Shown here: piece by piece, positions 31,605-40,334 of the stretch
Position numbering within the stretch: the first letter of the stretch is position 1
How the letters are laid out: the number at the start of each line of letters is the position of its first letter
Assembly (NCBI GenBank): GCA_023402355.1
Contig: JAEXCG010000179.1
Span: forward strand, 29,635 to 93,634
Reading direction: 5' to 3'
DNA: 64,000 nt
Origin: Bacillota bacterium
Lineage (GTDB): Bacteria > Bacillota > Clostridia > Christensenellales > Aristaeellaceae
Translations under genes and position numbers: made by a program
The notes under the pieces: generated by a model
The model's input: the letters and a program-made list of their open reading frames with translations, nothing else
Databases searched by the model: none
What the model was told of the DNA's origin: nothing

Positions 31605-31711
31605 GGCCTACCACACTCCGAAAGCATGCTTCGGCCCCGTTCCCCTGCCTTATATTCTATGTGCGCGCGCCGAGGCGGTTCGACCCAATCTTTTTGGGTG
31701 CTACCCGCCGC

Positions 31712-33181
31712 TTACAGGCTGCCCGCGATGTCGAGCGCAGTCACCTGCCGCGTGCCCAGCCTTCCCTCCGCGCGCCGCCCCGCCTGCGCGTGCCAGAGCG
31801 CCGCCGCCCGCGCCGCCTCGTAAGGCGCCATGCCCTGGCAGAGCAGCGCGCCCACGACGCCCGACAGGACGTCCCCGCTGCCCCCGGTCGCCATCGCGCA
31901 GGTGCCCCGGGGCATCAGCGTGACGCCCTGCCCGCCCGCGATGACCGTGGTCGCGCCCTTGAGCAGCGCGACCGCGCCGGTCTTTTGCGCCAGCGCCTTC
32001 GCCGCCTCCACCGGGGATTGCAGCACCCGCGAAACGTCCGTATCGAGCAGGCGCGCCGCTTCGCCGGGATGCGGCGTGAGGACGGTGTTTGCGCCGGGGA
32101 GCAGTCCGCCCAAAGCCATGACGTTGAGCGCGTCGGCATCGAGCACCTTCGGCACGTCGCTTTGAATGAGCGTGCGAATGGCCGCCCCTGCGCCCGGCCG
32201 CTGCGACAGGCCCGGCCCCGCCACGGCAGCCTGTTTTCCCCGCAAAAGCGCCTCGATGCGCGGGCCTGCCTGCGCGGCCAAAGCCCCGTCTTCCTCCGGC
32301 ATCGGGGCAGCCATGGCGCAAAACGCCTGCGCTTGCAGCGCGCCCAAGACGTCGCCCACGCACGCCGTCGTCACGAGCCCCGCGCCCGCGCGCAGCGCGC
32401 CCAGCGTGCACAGCACCGCCGCGCCCGCCATGCCGCGCGAGCCCGCGACCACCAGCAGGTGCCCGCAGGTGCCCTTATGCGCGTCCGCGGCCCGGGGCGG
32501 GATCAGCGCGTCGCCGTCCTCCAGCACGTCCATGCCCTCCGCCCGATCCAGCGCGGACGGAATGCCGATGTCCGCGACCGTAAGCCTGCCCGAAAGTTCC
32601 CGTCCCGGGCTGAGGAAGTGCCCCGGCTTGGGGCGGTGAAACGTCACCGTCTCCCGCGCCCTCACGGCGCGGTCCAGCACGCGCCCGGTCGCGCCGTCCA
32701 CGCCGGAGGGAATGTCCACCGCGATCACCGGCAGGCCGCTCTCGTCGATCCGCTCGATCACTTTGGCATAGACGCCCGCGACGTCCCGCGAAAGCCCGGT
32801 GCCGAAGAGAGCGTCCACCACCGCCGCGGCGTCCCCGAGCGGCAATCCCTCCTCGGCCGGGACGATGGCGATGCCGAGCTTCCCGCAAAGCGCCGCGTTG
32901 ACCTTCGCGTCCCCCGAGAGCGCTTCGACCGGCGCCGCGGCGCAGCAGACGGCCTCGCCGCCCATCTGCCGCCAGAGGCGCGCCGCCGCGTAACCGTCCC
33001 CGCCGTTTCCGCCCGCGCCGCAGGCGAAGAGCACGCACGCATCCTGCGGTACATGCCGCAGGAGCGCCTGTGCGACCGCCTGCGCCGCGTGCTCCATCAG
33101 CAGCAGCGAGGGATAGCCCGTCGCTCCCATGAAATCCTGCTCCAGCGCCCGCATCGCGCAGGGCGTGACCGTGTGCAGCAT
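31712..33181 (-). CDS. nnr: Bifunctional NAD(P)HX epimerase/dehydratase
   Basis: The 489-residue enzyme repairs hydrated NAD(P)H. The N-terminal YjeF_N domain epimerises NAD(P)HX (SLLLMEHAAQAVA; CGAGGNGGDGYAAARLW near residue 54; VDALFGTGLSR). The C-terminal carbohydrate-kinase-like domain dehydrates it using ADP (VVAGSRGMAGAAVL; VLTPHPGEAARLL; MATGGSGDVLSGVVGALL with the catalytic Asp). It starts two bases after acpS, completing the birA-P1 peptidase-acpS-nnr unit. Confidence 0.95.
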   Translation of the reverse strand: MLHTVTPCAMRALEQDFMGATGYPSLLLMEHAAQAVAQALLRHVPQDACVLFACGAGGNGGDGYAAARLWRQMGGEAVCCAAAPVEALSGDAKVNAALCGKLGIAIVPAEEGLPLGDAAAVVDALFGTGLSRDVAGVYAKVIERIDESGLPVIAVDIPSGVDGATGRVLDRAVRARETVTFHRPKPGHFLSPGRELSGRLTVADIGIPSALDRAEGMDVLEDGDALIPPRAADAHKGTCGHLLVVAGSRGMAGAAVLCTLGALRAGAGLVTTACVGDVLGALQAQAFCAMAAPMPEEDGALAAQAGPRIEALLRGKQAAVAGPGLSQRPGAGAAIRTLIQSDVPKVLDADALNVMALGGLLPGANTVLTPHPGEAARLLDTDVSRVLQSPVEAAKALAQKTGAVALLKGATTVIAGGQGVTLMPRGTCAMATGGSGDVLSGVVGALLCQGMAPYEAARAAALWHAQAGRRAEGRLGTRQVTALDIAGSL

Positions 33182-33183
33182 CT

Positions 33184-33552
33184 TTATCCCTCCGCAACCG
33201 CCATGGCCACCGCCATGCCGCCGTCGTGTGATATGGAAAGGTGCATCCGCGCGCCGCCCAGCTCAGCCAGGCGCTTTGCGGCCGCCCCCGCGAGGACGGC
33301 CTGCGGAGCGCCCGACTCCGTATGCGAGACGCCCACGTCGCGCAGGGGAATCATAAGCCCCGTGCCCAGCGCCTTGAGCATCGCTTCCTTGGCCGCGAAG
33401 ATGCCCGCCGCGCTTTGATCGCGCATGCCGCCTCTTTCCGAAAGGTAGGCGCGCTCCTCCTGCGTGAAACAGCGCGACAAAAAGGCTTCCTTTTGAATCG
33501 CCCGGCCGATGCGCTCGATCTCGCAGAGGTCCACCCCGACGCCTACGATCAT
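33184..33552 (-). CDS. acpS: Holo-[acyl-carrier-protein] synthase
   Basis: AcpS (122 residues) transfers 4'-phosphopantetheine from CoA to acyl carrier protein. The Mg-binding residues are present in GVGVDLCEIERI near residue 8 and in FAAKEAMLKALGTG near residue 57. The C-terminal HLSISHDGGMAVA matches the family. Its ATG overlaps the P1 peptidase stop (ATGA), indicating translational coupling. Confidence 0.95.
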   Translation of the reverse strand: MIVGVGVDLCEIERIGRAIQKEAFLSRCFTQEERAYLSERGGMRDQSAAGIFAAKEAMLKALGTGLMIPLRDVGVSHTESGAPQAVLAGAAAKRLAELGGARMHLSISHDGGMAVAMAVAEG

Positions 33553-34478
33553 GCTTCTTCCTTCGCCGCCGTCACGGCGTTGGCGATGGCGCGCGCCATG
33601 ACCTCCGCCGCCGCCGCGCAGAGCATCAGGAACGGCAGCCTGCCCTTTTGCTGGCCCGTCGCCATCGAAAAGATCGTGTCGCCGTCCATCATCGTGTGGA
33701 CGGGCCGAATCGCGCGGGCATAGCCGTCGTGCGCCGAGAGCGCGAGGCGGTTTGCCTCCTCCTTGCTCAGCTTCGCATCCGTCGCGATGACGCCGAGGGT
33801 CGTGTTCTCGCCGATGTGTCCCTCCAGCCGCGCGCCCGTCAGCGCCGCCTGCGCGGGCGACGGCCTGCCGCCCAGATGCCCGCACGCGAGAATCGCGCCG
33901 CTCTGCGGGTCGTACACGTCGCCGCAGGCGTTCACGCAGACGATCGCGCCCACGTGCACCCCGTCGGCCAGCGTGATGCTCGCCGTGCCGGTGCCTCCGC
34001 GCGCCGGCGTCGCCCCCGGCACCAGCTTGCCCACCGTCGCCCCGCAGCCCGCGCCGTAAGCGCCCTGCCGCACGACGTTTCCGGCCACCCGGCAGGCCGC
34101 GTAGCCCATGTCCGGCCCCGGCCGCACGTCTGAACGCCCGACGCCCAGGTCGAAGAGCACCGCCGCAGGCACGATCGGCACGCGGCAGACGCCCACGTCC
34201 ATGCCCTCGCCCAGCTCTTCAAAGAAGCGCATCGCGCCGTCCGCCGCCGCCAGCCCGTAGGCGCTGCCGCCGCAGAGCAGCACGGCGTTCGGGCCCTTAA
34301 CCAGGTTGCCCGGGCGCAGCAGGTCCGTTTCGCGCGTGCCCGGGGCCGCGCCGCGTACGTCCACGCCGCCGACCGTCTCCGGCGGGCAGAGCACCGCCGT
34401 CACGCCCGTGCGCGCCTCGCGCACCTCCACCTGTCCGACCGTAATGCCGATCACGTCCGTAATGCTTCCTTCATACAT
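33549..34478 (-). CDS. P1 family (DmpA-like) peptidase
   Basis: A 309-residue member of the S58/P1 family of self-processing aminopeptidases. Family sequences include ITVGQVEVREARTGVT at the N terminus, GNLVKGPNAVLLCGGSAYGLAAADG and GAYGAGCGATVGK. The segment GENTTLGVIATDAKLSKEEA near residue 238 probably contains the nucleophile created by autocleavage. The substrate is unknown, but D-amino-acid and beta-peptide activities are known in the family. It overlaps birA by eight bases and acpS by four. Confidence 0.88.
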   Translation of the reverse strand: MYEGSITDVIGITVGQVEVREARTGVTAVLCPPETVGGVDVRGAAPGTRETDLLRPGNLVKGPNAVLLCGGSAYGLAAADGAMRFFEELGEGMDVGVCRVPIVPAAVLFDLGVGRSDVRPGPDMGYAACRVAGNVVRQGAYGAGCGATVGKLVPGATPARGGTGTASITLADGVHVGAIVCVNACGDVYDPQSGAILACGHLGGRPSPAQAALTGARLEGHIGENTTLGVIATDAKLSKEEANRLALSAHDGYARAIRPVHTMMDGDTIFSMATGQQKGRLPFLMLCAAAAEVMARAIANAVTAAKEEA

Positions 34479-35436
34479 ATCCCATCACTCCTCTTACCGA
34501 TACGTCTCCCGCGAGCACGGTGCGCGTATCGCCGTCCTGCGTCTTCACGATCAGCGCGCCCTGCGCGTCTATGTCCTGCGCCGTGCCGACGAACGCCTCT
34601 CCCGCCCCGACGACGCGCACGCGCTGCCCCAGCGTGACGGAGCGCGCGCGGTAATCGCCGATCCATTCCGCCTCGCCGCTGCGCTCAAACATCGCGTACC
34701 GCCGCTCAAAGCTTTCAAGAAACGCCCGCACCAGCTCCGCGCGGAGCACCCGCCGTCCGCACGCATCGTCCACGCAGGTCGCCGTCCGGCAAAGCTCGGG
34801 CGGGCAGGCGTGTACGTTGATGCCCGCGCCCGCGACGATGAACTGCACCTGCGCCTCGTCCGCGCTCATCTCCAGCAGAATGCCGCAGACCTTTTTCCCG
34901 TTCATGACCACGTCGTTGGGCCACTTGATGCCGGCCTTTGCGCCGCTGGCCGCTTCGATGCCCTCCGCCACGGCGAGCGCCGTGAGCAGCGTTAGCTGCG
35001 CGACCTGCGACGGATGCGCCTTCGGGCGCAGCAGCAGCGTCATAAAGATGCCCGCGTCCTCCGGTGACTCCCACGTCCGCCCACGCCTGCCCCGCCCCGC
35101 CGTCTGCGTACCCGAAAGCGCGAGGGTGCCGTGCGGGGCGTCCTGCACGGCCAAGCGCTTGCACCAAAGGTTCGTCGAATCCACGCTCTGCTGGTATAAG
35201 ACCGGGCGTCCGGCCCACTCGGTCTTGAGCCCCCGCTCCACCAGCGGCGCGTCAAGCGCGTCCGGGCAGGAAAGCAGCCTGTAGCCGCGCTTTCCCTCCG
35301 CCTCGATCCGATAGCCCGCCGCGCGCAGCTGTTCCACCTGTTTCCACACCGCCGCCCGCGTCACGCCCAGCCTCTCGCTGATCTGCGCGCCCGACACGAC
35401 GCCGCCCGAAAGCAGCAGGCGAAGCACCTCCTCCAT
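34471..35436 (-). CDS. birA: Biotin protein ligase with repressor domain
   Basis: BirA (321 residues) activates biotin to biotinyl-AMP and attaches it to carboxylases. The N-terminal winged helix (SGAQISERLGVTRAAVWKQVEQLRAAGYRI) lets it also repress transcription when loaded. The central ligase domain has the ATP/biotin loop GRGRRGRTWESP near residue 116 and KWPNDVVMNGKKVCGIL near 173. The C-terminal SH3-like domain follows (GQRVRVVGAGEAFVGTAQDID). It is first in a four-gene operon. No biotin-synthesis gene is nearby, so its regulon lies outside the window. Confidence 0.95.
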   Translation of the reverse strand: MEEVLRLLLSGGVVSGAQISERLGVTRAAVWKQVEQLRAAGYRIEAEGKRGYRLLSCPDALDAPLVERGLKTEWAGRPVLYQQSVDSTNLWCKRLAVQDAPHGTLALSGTQTAGRGRRGRTWESPEDAGIFMTLLLRPKAHPSQVAQLTLLTALAVAEGIEAASGAKAGIKWPNDVVMNGKKVCGILLEMSADEAQVQFIVAGAGINVHACPPELCRTATCVDDACGRRVLRAELVRAFLESFERRYAMFERSGEAEWIGDYRARSVTLGQRVRVVGAGEAFVGTAQDIDAQGALIVKTQDGDTRTVLAGDVSVRGVMGYV

Positions 35437-35467
35437 TTAGACGCCTCCCTCATGGAATGTATAGGAT

Positions 35468-35496
35468 ATTATAACACAGCTTAGGTGGAACCTCAA
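35468..35496 (-). promoter_or_regulatory. Promoter of the birA operon
   Basis: TTGAGG (35491-35496) and TATAAT (35468-35473) on the minus strand are 17 bases apart, about 30 bases before birA. The spacer contains the short palindrome AGGT-TCC-ACCT, which does not match a classical BirA operator. Confidence 0.65.
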
Positions 35497-35556
35497 ACCT
35501 GCGGCGGAAAAAGCAGGGATTTCTTCCTTCCATCCGTTGAATAGCGGGAACGAAGC

Positions 35557-35585
35557 TTGTCAAAGCCCCTCCTTTTCCGTATAAT
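35557..35585 (+). promoter_or_regulatory. Promoter of the moxR operon
   Basis: TTGTCA (35557-35562) and TATAAT (35580-35585) are 17 bases apart, about 70 bases upstream of the MoxR start. It is divergent from the birA promoter. Confidence 0.7.
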
Positions 35586-35657
35586 TTAAGTTCAGGTTGC
35601 GATACTCACTATACGATTCCCTCAACGTATGAAAATAAACAAAGGAGAATATGCGCT

Positions 35658-36605
35658 ATGCCTCAGCCAAGCCGGATCATACAGGCGCTCAAGGAAAACA
35701 TCGCGACGGTCATCGTCGGAAAGGACGAGGTCGTCCACCTCGCGCTCATCGCGCTGCTGTGCGGCGGCCACGTGCTGATCGAGGACGTGCCGGGCGTAGG
35801 CAAAACCACGCTTTGCAGCGCGCTCGCCCGCTCGCTCGCCTGCTCCTTCAAGCGCATTCAGTTTACGCCCGACGTCATCCCCTCCGACATTACGGGCTTT
35901 TCCGCGGCGAACATGAAGACCGGTGAGATGGAATACCGTCCAGGCGCGGTCATGAGCCAGATCGTCCTCGCGGACGAGATCAACCGCACCTCGCCGAAGA
36001 CGCAAAGCGCGCTGCTCGAGGTCATGGAGGAGCATCAGGTCACGGTGGACGGCACCACCTACCGCCTGCCCGAGCCCTTCATGGTGCTCGCCACGCAGAA
36101 CCCCGTCGACTTCGTCGGCACCTATCCGCTGCCGGAGGCGCAGATGGACCGCTTCTTCATGCGCATCGCCATCGGCTATCCCTCTGTGGAGGACGAGATG
36201 GAGATTCTGGAGCGCTACAGCCTGCCGACCTCTCCGCTTTCCACCCTGCAGCCCGTCTGCTACGCGGAGGACGTCATCGCCATGCAGGCTGAGGTAAAGA
36301 ACATCTATTGCTCGCGCGAGGTGCGCTCCTACGTGGCGAACCTGTGCGCGGCGACGCGCAATCACCCCGCGCTGCAGCTCGGCGTCTCCACCCGCGCCGC
36401 CATCGCGCTCATCCACGCGGCGCAGGCGACCGCGCTGCTAAGCGGGCGCGACTTCATCTTGCCGGACGACGTGCAGCAGATGGCGCACGCGGTGCTCTGC
36501 CATCGCATGATCCTGTCGCCTGAGGCACGCATGAAGGATCAGACGACGGAGCAGGTGCTCACCGACATCCTCGCGCGGGTGAAGCTGCCGGTGAAGCTGC
36601 CGTGA
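35658..36605 (+). CDS. MoxR family AAA+ ATPase
   Basis: The 315-residue cytoplasmic ATPase is of the MoxR type. Walker A is EDVPGVGKTTLC near residue 40, Walker B is IVLADEINRTSPKTQSALLEVMEE near residue 100, and sensor sequences follow in FMVLATQNP. The C-terminal lid has the usual helical region (GRDFILPDDVQQMAHAVLCHRM). MoxR ATPases act as chaperones for partner membrane or metal-binding proteins and commonly precede DUF58 and transglutaminase genes, as here. AAAGGAG precedes the ATG. Its stop overlaps the next start (GTGA). Confidence 0.94.
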   Translation: MPQPSRIIQALKENIATVIVGKDEVVHLALIALLCGGHVLIEDVPGVGKTTLCSALARSLACSFKRIQFTPDVIPSDITGFSAANMKTGEMEYRPGAVMSQIVLADEINRTSPKTQSALLEVMEEHQVTVDGTTYRLPEPFMVLATQNPVDFVGTYPLPEAQMDRFFMRIAIGYPSVEDEMEILERYSLPTSPLSTLQPVCYAEDVIAMQAEVKNIYCSREVRSYVANLCAATRNHPALQLGVSTRAAIALIHAAQATALLSGRDFILPDDVQQMAHAVLCHRMILSPEARMKDQTTEQVLTDILARVKLPVKLP

Positions 36606-37774
36606 CGGGGCGTTTCGCGGCGCTGCTGCTCTCGGCCCTGTCCCTTTTCGCGGCGGCGCTCTCGACCGGCGGGGCCTTTTACTACCTCTTCTTTCTCCTG
36701 CTCGCGACCGCGGGGGCGCTGTCGCTCGTAAGCGTCGTGTGCGCCTATGCGCTCGCGCGATTTTCCTGCGAGCTGGAACGCTCCCGCGTCACGCGCGGGG
36801 ACGACGCCATTCTGCTGTGCACCCTGCACCTGCGCATTCCCCTGCCCATCGCCCCGCTTCGTCTGAAGGTCGTCCCGCCGGACGGGGGCGAGGGCTACAC
36901 CGTCGCGGCGAACGTGCGCTCCTTCGGCGCCAGCGTCACCCGCCATCAGTTTCCCTGCATTCACGTGGGCACGTACGCCTGCGGCGTCGAATACGTCGTC
37001 TTTTCCGACGCGCTGGGCCTCTTTGCGCTCAGGAAGAAGTGCGCGGACGGGCTGCTGACGCTCTTCGTCCTCCCCGACGTCCTGAGGGAGCCCCCGCTTC
37101 GGTTCAGCCCGGACGATTCGGGCGACGACAAGATGGCCCGTGCGCGCGACGACGCCACGTCCCCCGCCGATACGCGCGCCTATCAGGAGGGCGACGAGCT
37201 ACGGCGCGTCCACTGGAAGCTCAGCCTTCGCCGCGGCTCCCTGATGGTGCGCACGTTTGAGGAGCCCGCCCGCCCGGACGCGCTCGTGCTCATGGATTGT
37301 TCGCCCCCCGCCGCCCTGGGCGAGACGGCGCTGTACATGCAAGACGCCCTGTGCGAGAGCGCGGCGTCCGTCGCCGCCGTACAGCTCGCCGCCTCGCACA
37401 TCGTGCGCATTCCGCTCTCCTGCCGCCATCCGCGCGAGCTCACGGGCGACCACAGCGCTCAGCTTCCGCTGATTCTGGAGGGGCTTGCGGGCGCAGCGTT
37501 CGACGGCACGGATCACTTCGAGCGGGTGCTCATGCTCGAAACGCGCCGCATGCGCCGCACGGGCTCGACCGCCATTCTCACCACGCATATGTCCAGCCGC
37601 ATCGCGGATATGGTCATCCAAATCCGGCGCATGGGCCCGCAGGTGCGCCTCATCTTCGTGCACGTAAACGATCTGACGGAAGAAAGCGCGCTTTTGCTCA
37701 GCCGGGTCGAATGCGCGGACATCGAGGTGGAAACCGTCATGCTCATCGACGAAAGCGAGGCGGCAAGCGCATGA
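36602..37774 (+). CDS. DUF58 (VWA-like) protein
   Basis: A 390-residue protein with two N-terminal hydrophobic segments (residues 3-22 and 25-48), then a beta-rich region and the DUF58 signature TRAYQEGDELRRVHWKLSLRRGSLMVRTFEEP near residue 195. After it comes a degenerate von Willebrand A-like fold (ALVLMDCSPP), which may bind metal. The GTG start overlaps the moxR stop and the last codons overlap the transglutaminase start, so the three proteins are made together. In related clusters DUF58 proteins are presumed partners of MoxR; the assembled function is unknown. Confidence 0.9.
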   Translation: MTGRFAALLLSALSLFAAALSTGGAFYYLFFLLLATAGALSLVSVVCAYALARFSCELERSRVTRGDDAILLCTLHLRIPLPIAPLRLKVVPPDGGEGYTVAANVRSFGASVTRHQFPCIHVGTYACGVEYVVFSDALGLFALRKKCADGLLTLFVLPDVLREPPLRFSPDDSGDDKMARARDDATSPADTRAYQEGDELRRVHWKLSLRRGSLMVRTFEEPARPDALVLMDCSPPAALGETALYMQDALCESAASVAAVQLAASHIVRIPLSCRHPRELTGDHSAQLPLILEGLAGAAFDGTDHFERVLMLETRRMRRTGSTAILTTHMSSRIADMVIQIRRMGPQVRLIFVHVNDLTEESALLLSRVECADIEVETVMLIDESEAASA

Positions 37775-40251
37775 AAAGACGCAACCCGGGCTTACTGCCG
37801 GTGGTGCGAAAACGCGTTCCCCACGCGCTGGAAAGCGCGCTGACCGCCTTCTTGTTTTCCGCCGGGCTGATGCTGACGCTCCAAAGCGCGCTGGACCTCG
37901 CGGTCGGCCGCGCGCACGTTCTCTTGCAGAGCGCGGGCCTTTCCCTGTTCTGGGCGCTTCTTTCGCTTTCCCCGATCACGGCCGTCGCGGGCCTGGCGTG
38001 CGGGCTGTTCTTCTTCATTCCCTACGTTTTCGGCCTCCTGCCGCAGCTTTCCGGCGTGGAAGCCGCGCTCGCGCTCGCAATGCAGGGAAACCCGCTCGCG
38101 CTCCAGCTCTATTCGCAGCCGCTTTCGCTGCTGCTCGCGCTGCTCTTCACCCTAGTCGCCTTCCTGCTCTCCCGGGGAGACGGCGGTTTTTATCCCGCTT
38201 TCGCGCTCGCCGCGTTCGTGCTGCTGTCCTCCTGGTTTTACGGCGGCCGTTCGGACGCGCGGCTTTGCCTGCCCGCGCTCGCCGCGCTGATCCTTCTTTA
38301 CGCGCATTCGGGCGAGCACGGCGCGTCCGTATCCCGCGCGCTGCCGACGGCGCTGTGTGCGGCGCTGCTGTCGGCGCTGCTGCTGCCGTCCGTCATCCCC
38401 ACCACCCCCGCGATGACCAACTTTGCGGACCGCGTCCGCAGCACTGTATACGATTACTTCTTTTTCACCGATCCGCGTTCGGTGTATTCCCTGCAGCTCA
38501 GCGGCTACCAGCCGCTCGGCGCGGATCAGCTCGGCGGCCCGGTCGATCCGCCGGACGACCCGGTGCTCGAGGTCGCCACCGTTCAGCCCCTCTACCTGCG
38601 CGGTTCCCTGAAAAACGAATATACGGGCCGCGCCTGGCGCGATGCAACGGCGGGGCGGCGCTATCTCTTCGTCGATCCCCGGTACCGCAACCTGCGCGAC
38701 ACGCTCTTCGACGCGAAGAGGCCTTCGCCTGCCCTTCGGGACGCGAGCGGCCTGTTTGAAGAACATGCGCTGTCCATCTCGCTGCTGGCGGACGGCGTCT
38801 CCACGCTCTTTGTGCCCCAGCGGCTGACCTCCGTCTCCTCCGCCGAGGGCTTTGTGCCCTACTTCGGCTCGAGCTCCGAGGTCTTCATCACGCGGGATAC
38901 CGCCGCGGGCGACGCCTACAGCGTCACCGCCGCGCTGCCCATGGCGGGAAGCGAAGGGCTCGCGGAGATCCTCGAAAGCGCCGGCGCCGGGGCGGACGAA
39001 GCCGCCGAGGCGGAGTGGAACGACGTCTTTTCCACGTATACGCCCTTTCCGGAGACGGTGGAAAGCGGCGTCGTTCAGCTCGCGCTGCAGGTGACGGCCA
39101 GCGCCGCCTCGCCTTATGAACGGGCGATGCTCATCGCGGGCCATCTCCGCTCAAGCTATCCCTATACGTTCGAGCAGAACCTGCCGCCTGCGGACAGGGA
39201 CTTCGTCTCCTGGTTCCTGCTTTCGGAGCGTCAGGGCTATTGCACCTCCTTCGCCTCCGCCATGGCGGTCATGTGCCGAATCGTCGGGCTGCCCGCCCGG
39301 TACGTCGAGGGCTATCTCGCGCGCCCGGACGCGGACGGCGTAGCGCGCGTCACCCAGCAAAACGCGCACGCATGGGTCGAGGTCTACTTCAAGGGCTTCG
39401 GCTGGCTGACGTTCGACCCCACCCCCAGCCGGGGCGCGTCCCAGGGCGGCGGAGATCAACCCGCCGAGCCGGACGACGAGCCGCCGTCTCCGGAGGACGA
39501 CGCGCAGGACATGGCCGACCCGGACGACGGGCAGGACCTGCCGACGCCCTCTCCCGATCCCTCGCAGTCCTCCGACGGCGCACAGGGAACGACCCCGACC
39601 CCGCAGCCGAACGATCAGACCGAGCCGCCCGAGGAGGGCTCCCCGTCCGATTCTTCCCCGACGCCCACGCCCTCGCCCACCCCTACTTCGCCGGACGACG
39701 ACACGCAAAGGACGCCAAGGCCCGAGGACTCCCCAACGCCGACGCCTTCCCCCACGCCGTCCCCGGAGCCCCCTAATCCAAGTGAACCCACGCCCACCCC
39801 GCCGCCGGAGGAGCCGCCCGAAAAGGACCCGCCGCGTTTCCTGCTGTGGCTCCTCCCGCTGCTGCTGCTCGCGGCAGCAGGATTCCGCCTGTACTGGACG
39901 GATCCCTCGCAGGCCGCCTCCAGGCAAAAGGACGACGGCGCGCGCCTGCTGTGCTGGTATCGCGGCGCGGAATCCGCGCTGCACGCGCTGGGCTACACGC
40001 GCAGCGCCGCCGAGTCGATCCTCGCCTTTGCGCAGCGCGCGGAACAGGCGCTCGGCAAGGACATTCGCCTCACGCCCTTTGTCCGCGCGGTCTGCCTGAT
40101 GCAGTACGGCGGACGCGAAGCTTCGGCCGACTGGCTGCGGCGCGCGGAGCGCTGTTACCGCGCGCTGTGCAAGCGCCTTACGCCCGCTCAGCGCGCGCGG
40201 ATGCTCCTTCGCCGCCTGACAAAGGGGCTCGGCAGCCTGAAGACGCTGTGA
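37771..40251 (+). CDS. Membrane-anchored transglutaminase-like protein
   Basis: The 826-residue protein begins with about six membrane spans (residues 20-220). A large extracytoplasmic part follows with a transglutaminase-like core. The catalytic Cys is in RQGYCTSFASAM near residue 490, the His in NAHAWVEVYF near 533, and the Asp in FDPTPS. Next is a linker of about 130 residues made of Pro, Thr, Ser, Asp and Glu (555-685), a membrane span (FLLWLLPLLLLAAAGF) and a cytoplasmic tail with a DUF4129-like helical region. This TgpA-like architecture is typical downstream of MoxR-DUF58. The likely substrate is a surface protein or wall peptide, but this is inference. The ATG overlaps the DUF58 stop. 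Confidence 0.9.
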   Translation: MKRRNPGLLPVVRKRVPHALESALTAFLFSAGLMLTLQSALDLAVGRAHVLLQSAGLSLFWALLSLSPITAVAGLACGLFFFIPYVFGLLPQLSGVEAALALAMQGNPLALQLYSQPLSLLLALLFTLVAFLLSRGDGGFYPAFALAAFVLLSSWFYGGRSDARLCLPALAALILLYAHSGEHGASVSRALPTALCAALLSALLLPSVIPTTPAMTNFADRVRSTVYDYFFFTDPRSVYSLQLSGYQPLGADQLGGPVDPPDDPVLEVATVQPLYLRGSLKNEYTGRAWRDATAGRRYLFVDPRYRNLRDTLFDAKRPSPALRDASGLFEEHALSISLLADGVSTLFVPQRLTSVSSAEGFVPYFGSSSEVFITRDTAAGDAYSVTAALPMAGSEGLAEILESAGAGADEAAEAEWNDVFSTYTPFPETVESGVVQLALQVTASAASPYERAMLIAGHLRSSYPYTFEQNLPPADRDFVSWFLLSERQGYCTSFASAMAVMCRIVGLPARYVEGYLARPDADGVARVTQQNAHAWVEVYFKGFGWLTFDPTPSRGASQGGGDQPAEPDDEPPSPEDDAQDMADPDDGQDLPTPSPDPSQSSDGAQGTTPTPQPNDQTEPPEEGSPSDSSPTPTPSPTPTSPDDDTQRTPRPEDSPTPTPSPTPSPEPPNPSEPTPTPPPEEPPEKDPPRFLLWLLPLLLLAAAGFRLYWTDPSQAASRQKDDGARLLCWYRGAESALHALGYTRSAAESILAFAQRAEQALGKDIRLTPFVRAVCLMQYGGREASADWLRRAERCYRALCKRLTPAQRARMLLRRLTKGLGSLKTL

Positions 40252-40302
40252 ACGGACGGCGGGGTTGCCTCATGTATTTATAAAATCCGCACCGCACAAA
40301 AG

Positions 40303-40330
40303 GCCGCCCTTCGCGAACGCGAAGGACGGC
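40303..40330. terminator. Bidirectional terminator between transglutaminase and sirtuin genes
   Basis: GCCGCCCTTCGCG and CGCGAAGGACGGC (40303-40330) form a 13 bp stem with one mismatch. On the minus strand it is followed by CTTTTGTG, on the plus strand by TCCCTTAATTT. It serves both convergent units. Confidence 0.65.
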
Positions 40331-40334
40331 TCCC

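Noticed and set aside
31683..31700. Hairpin ACCCAA-TCTTT-TTGGGT upstream of mazF
   Set aside because: The stem is short, has no U-run on either strand and lies in a region with no other evidence of a terminator or operator.
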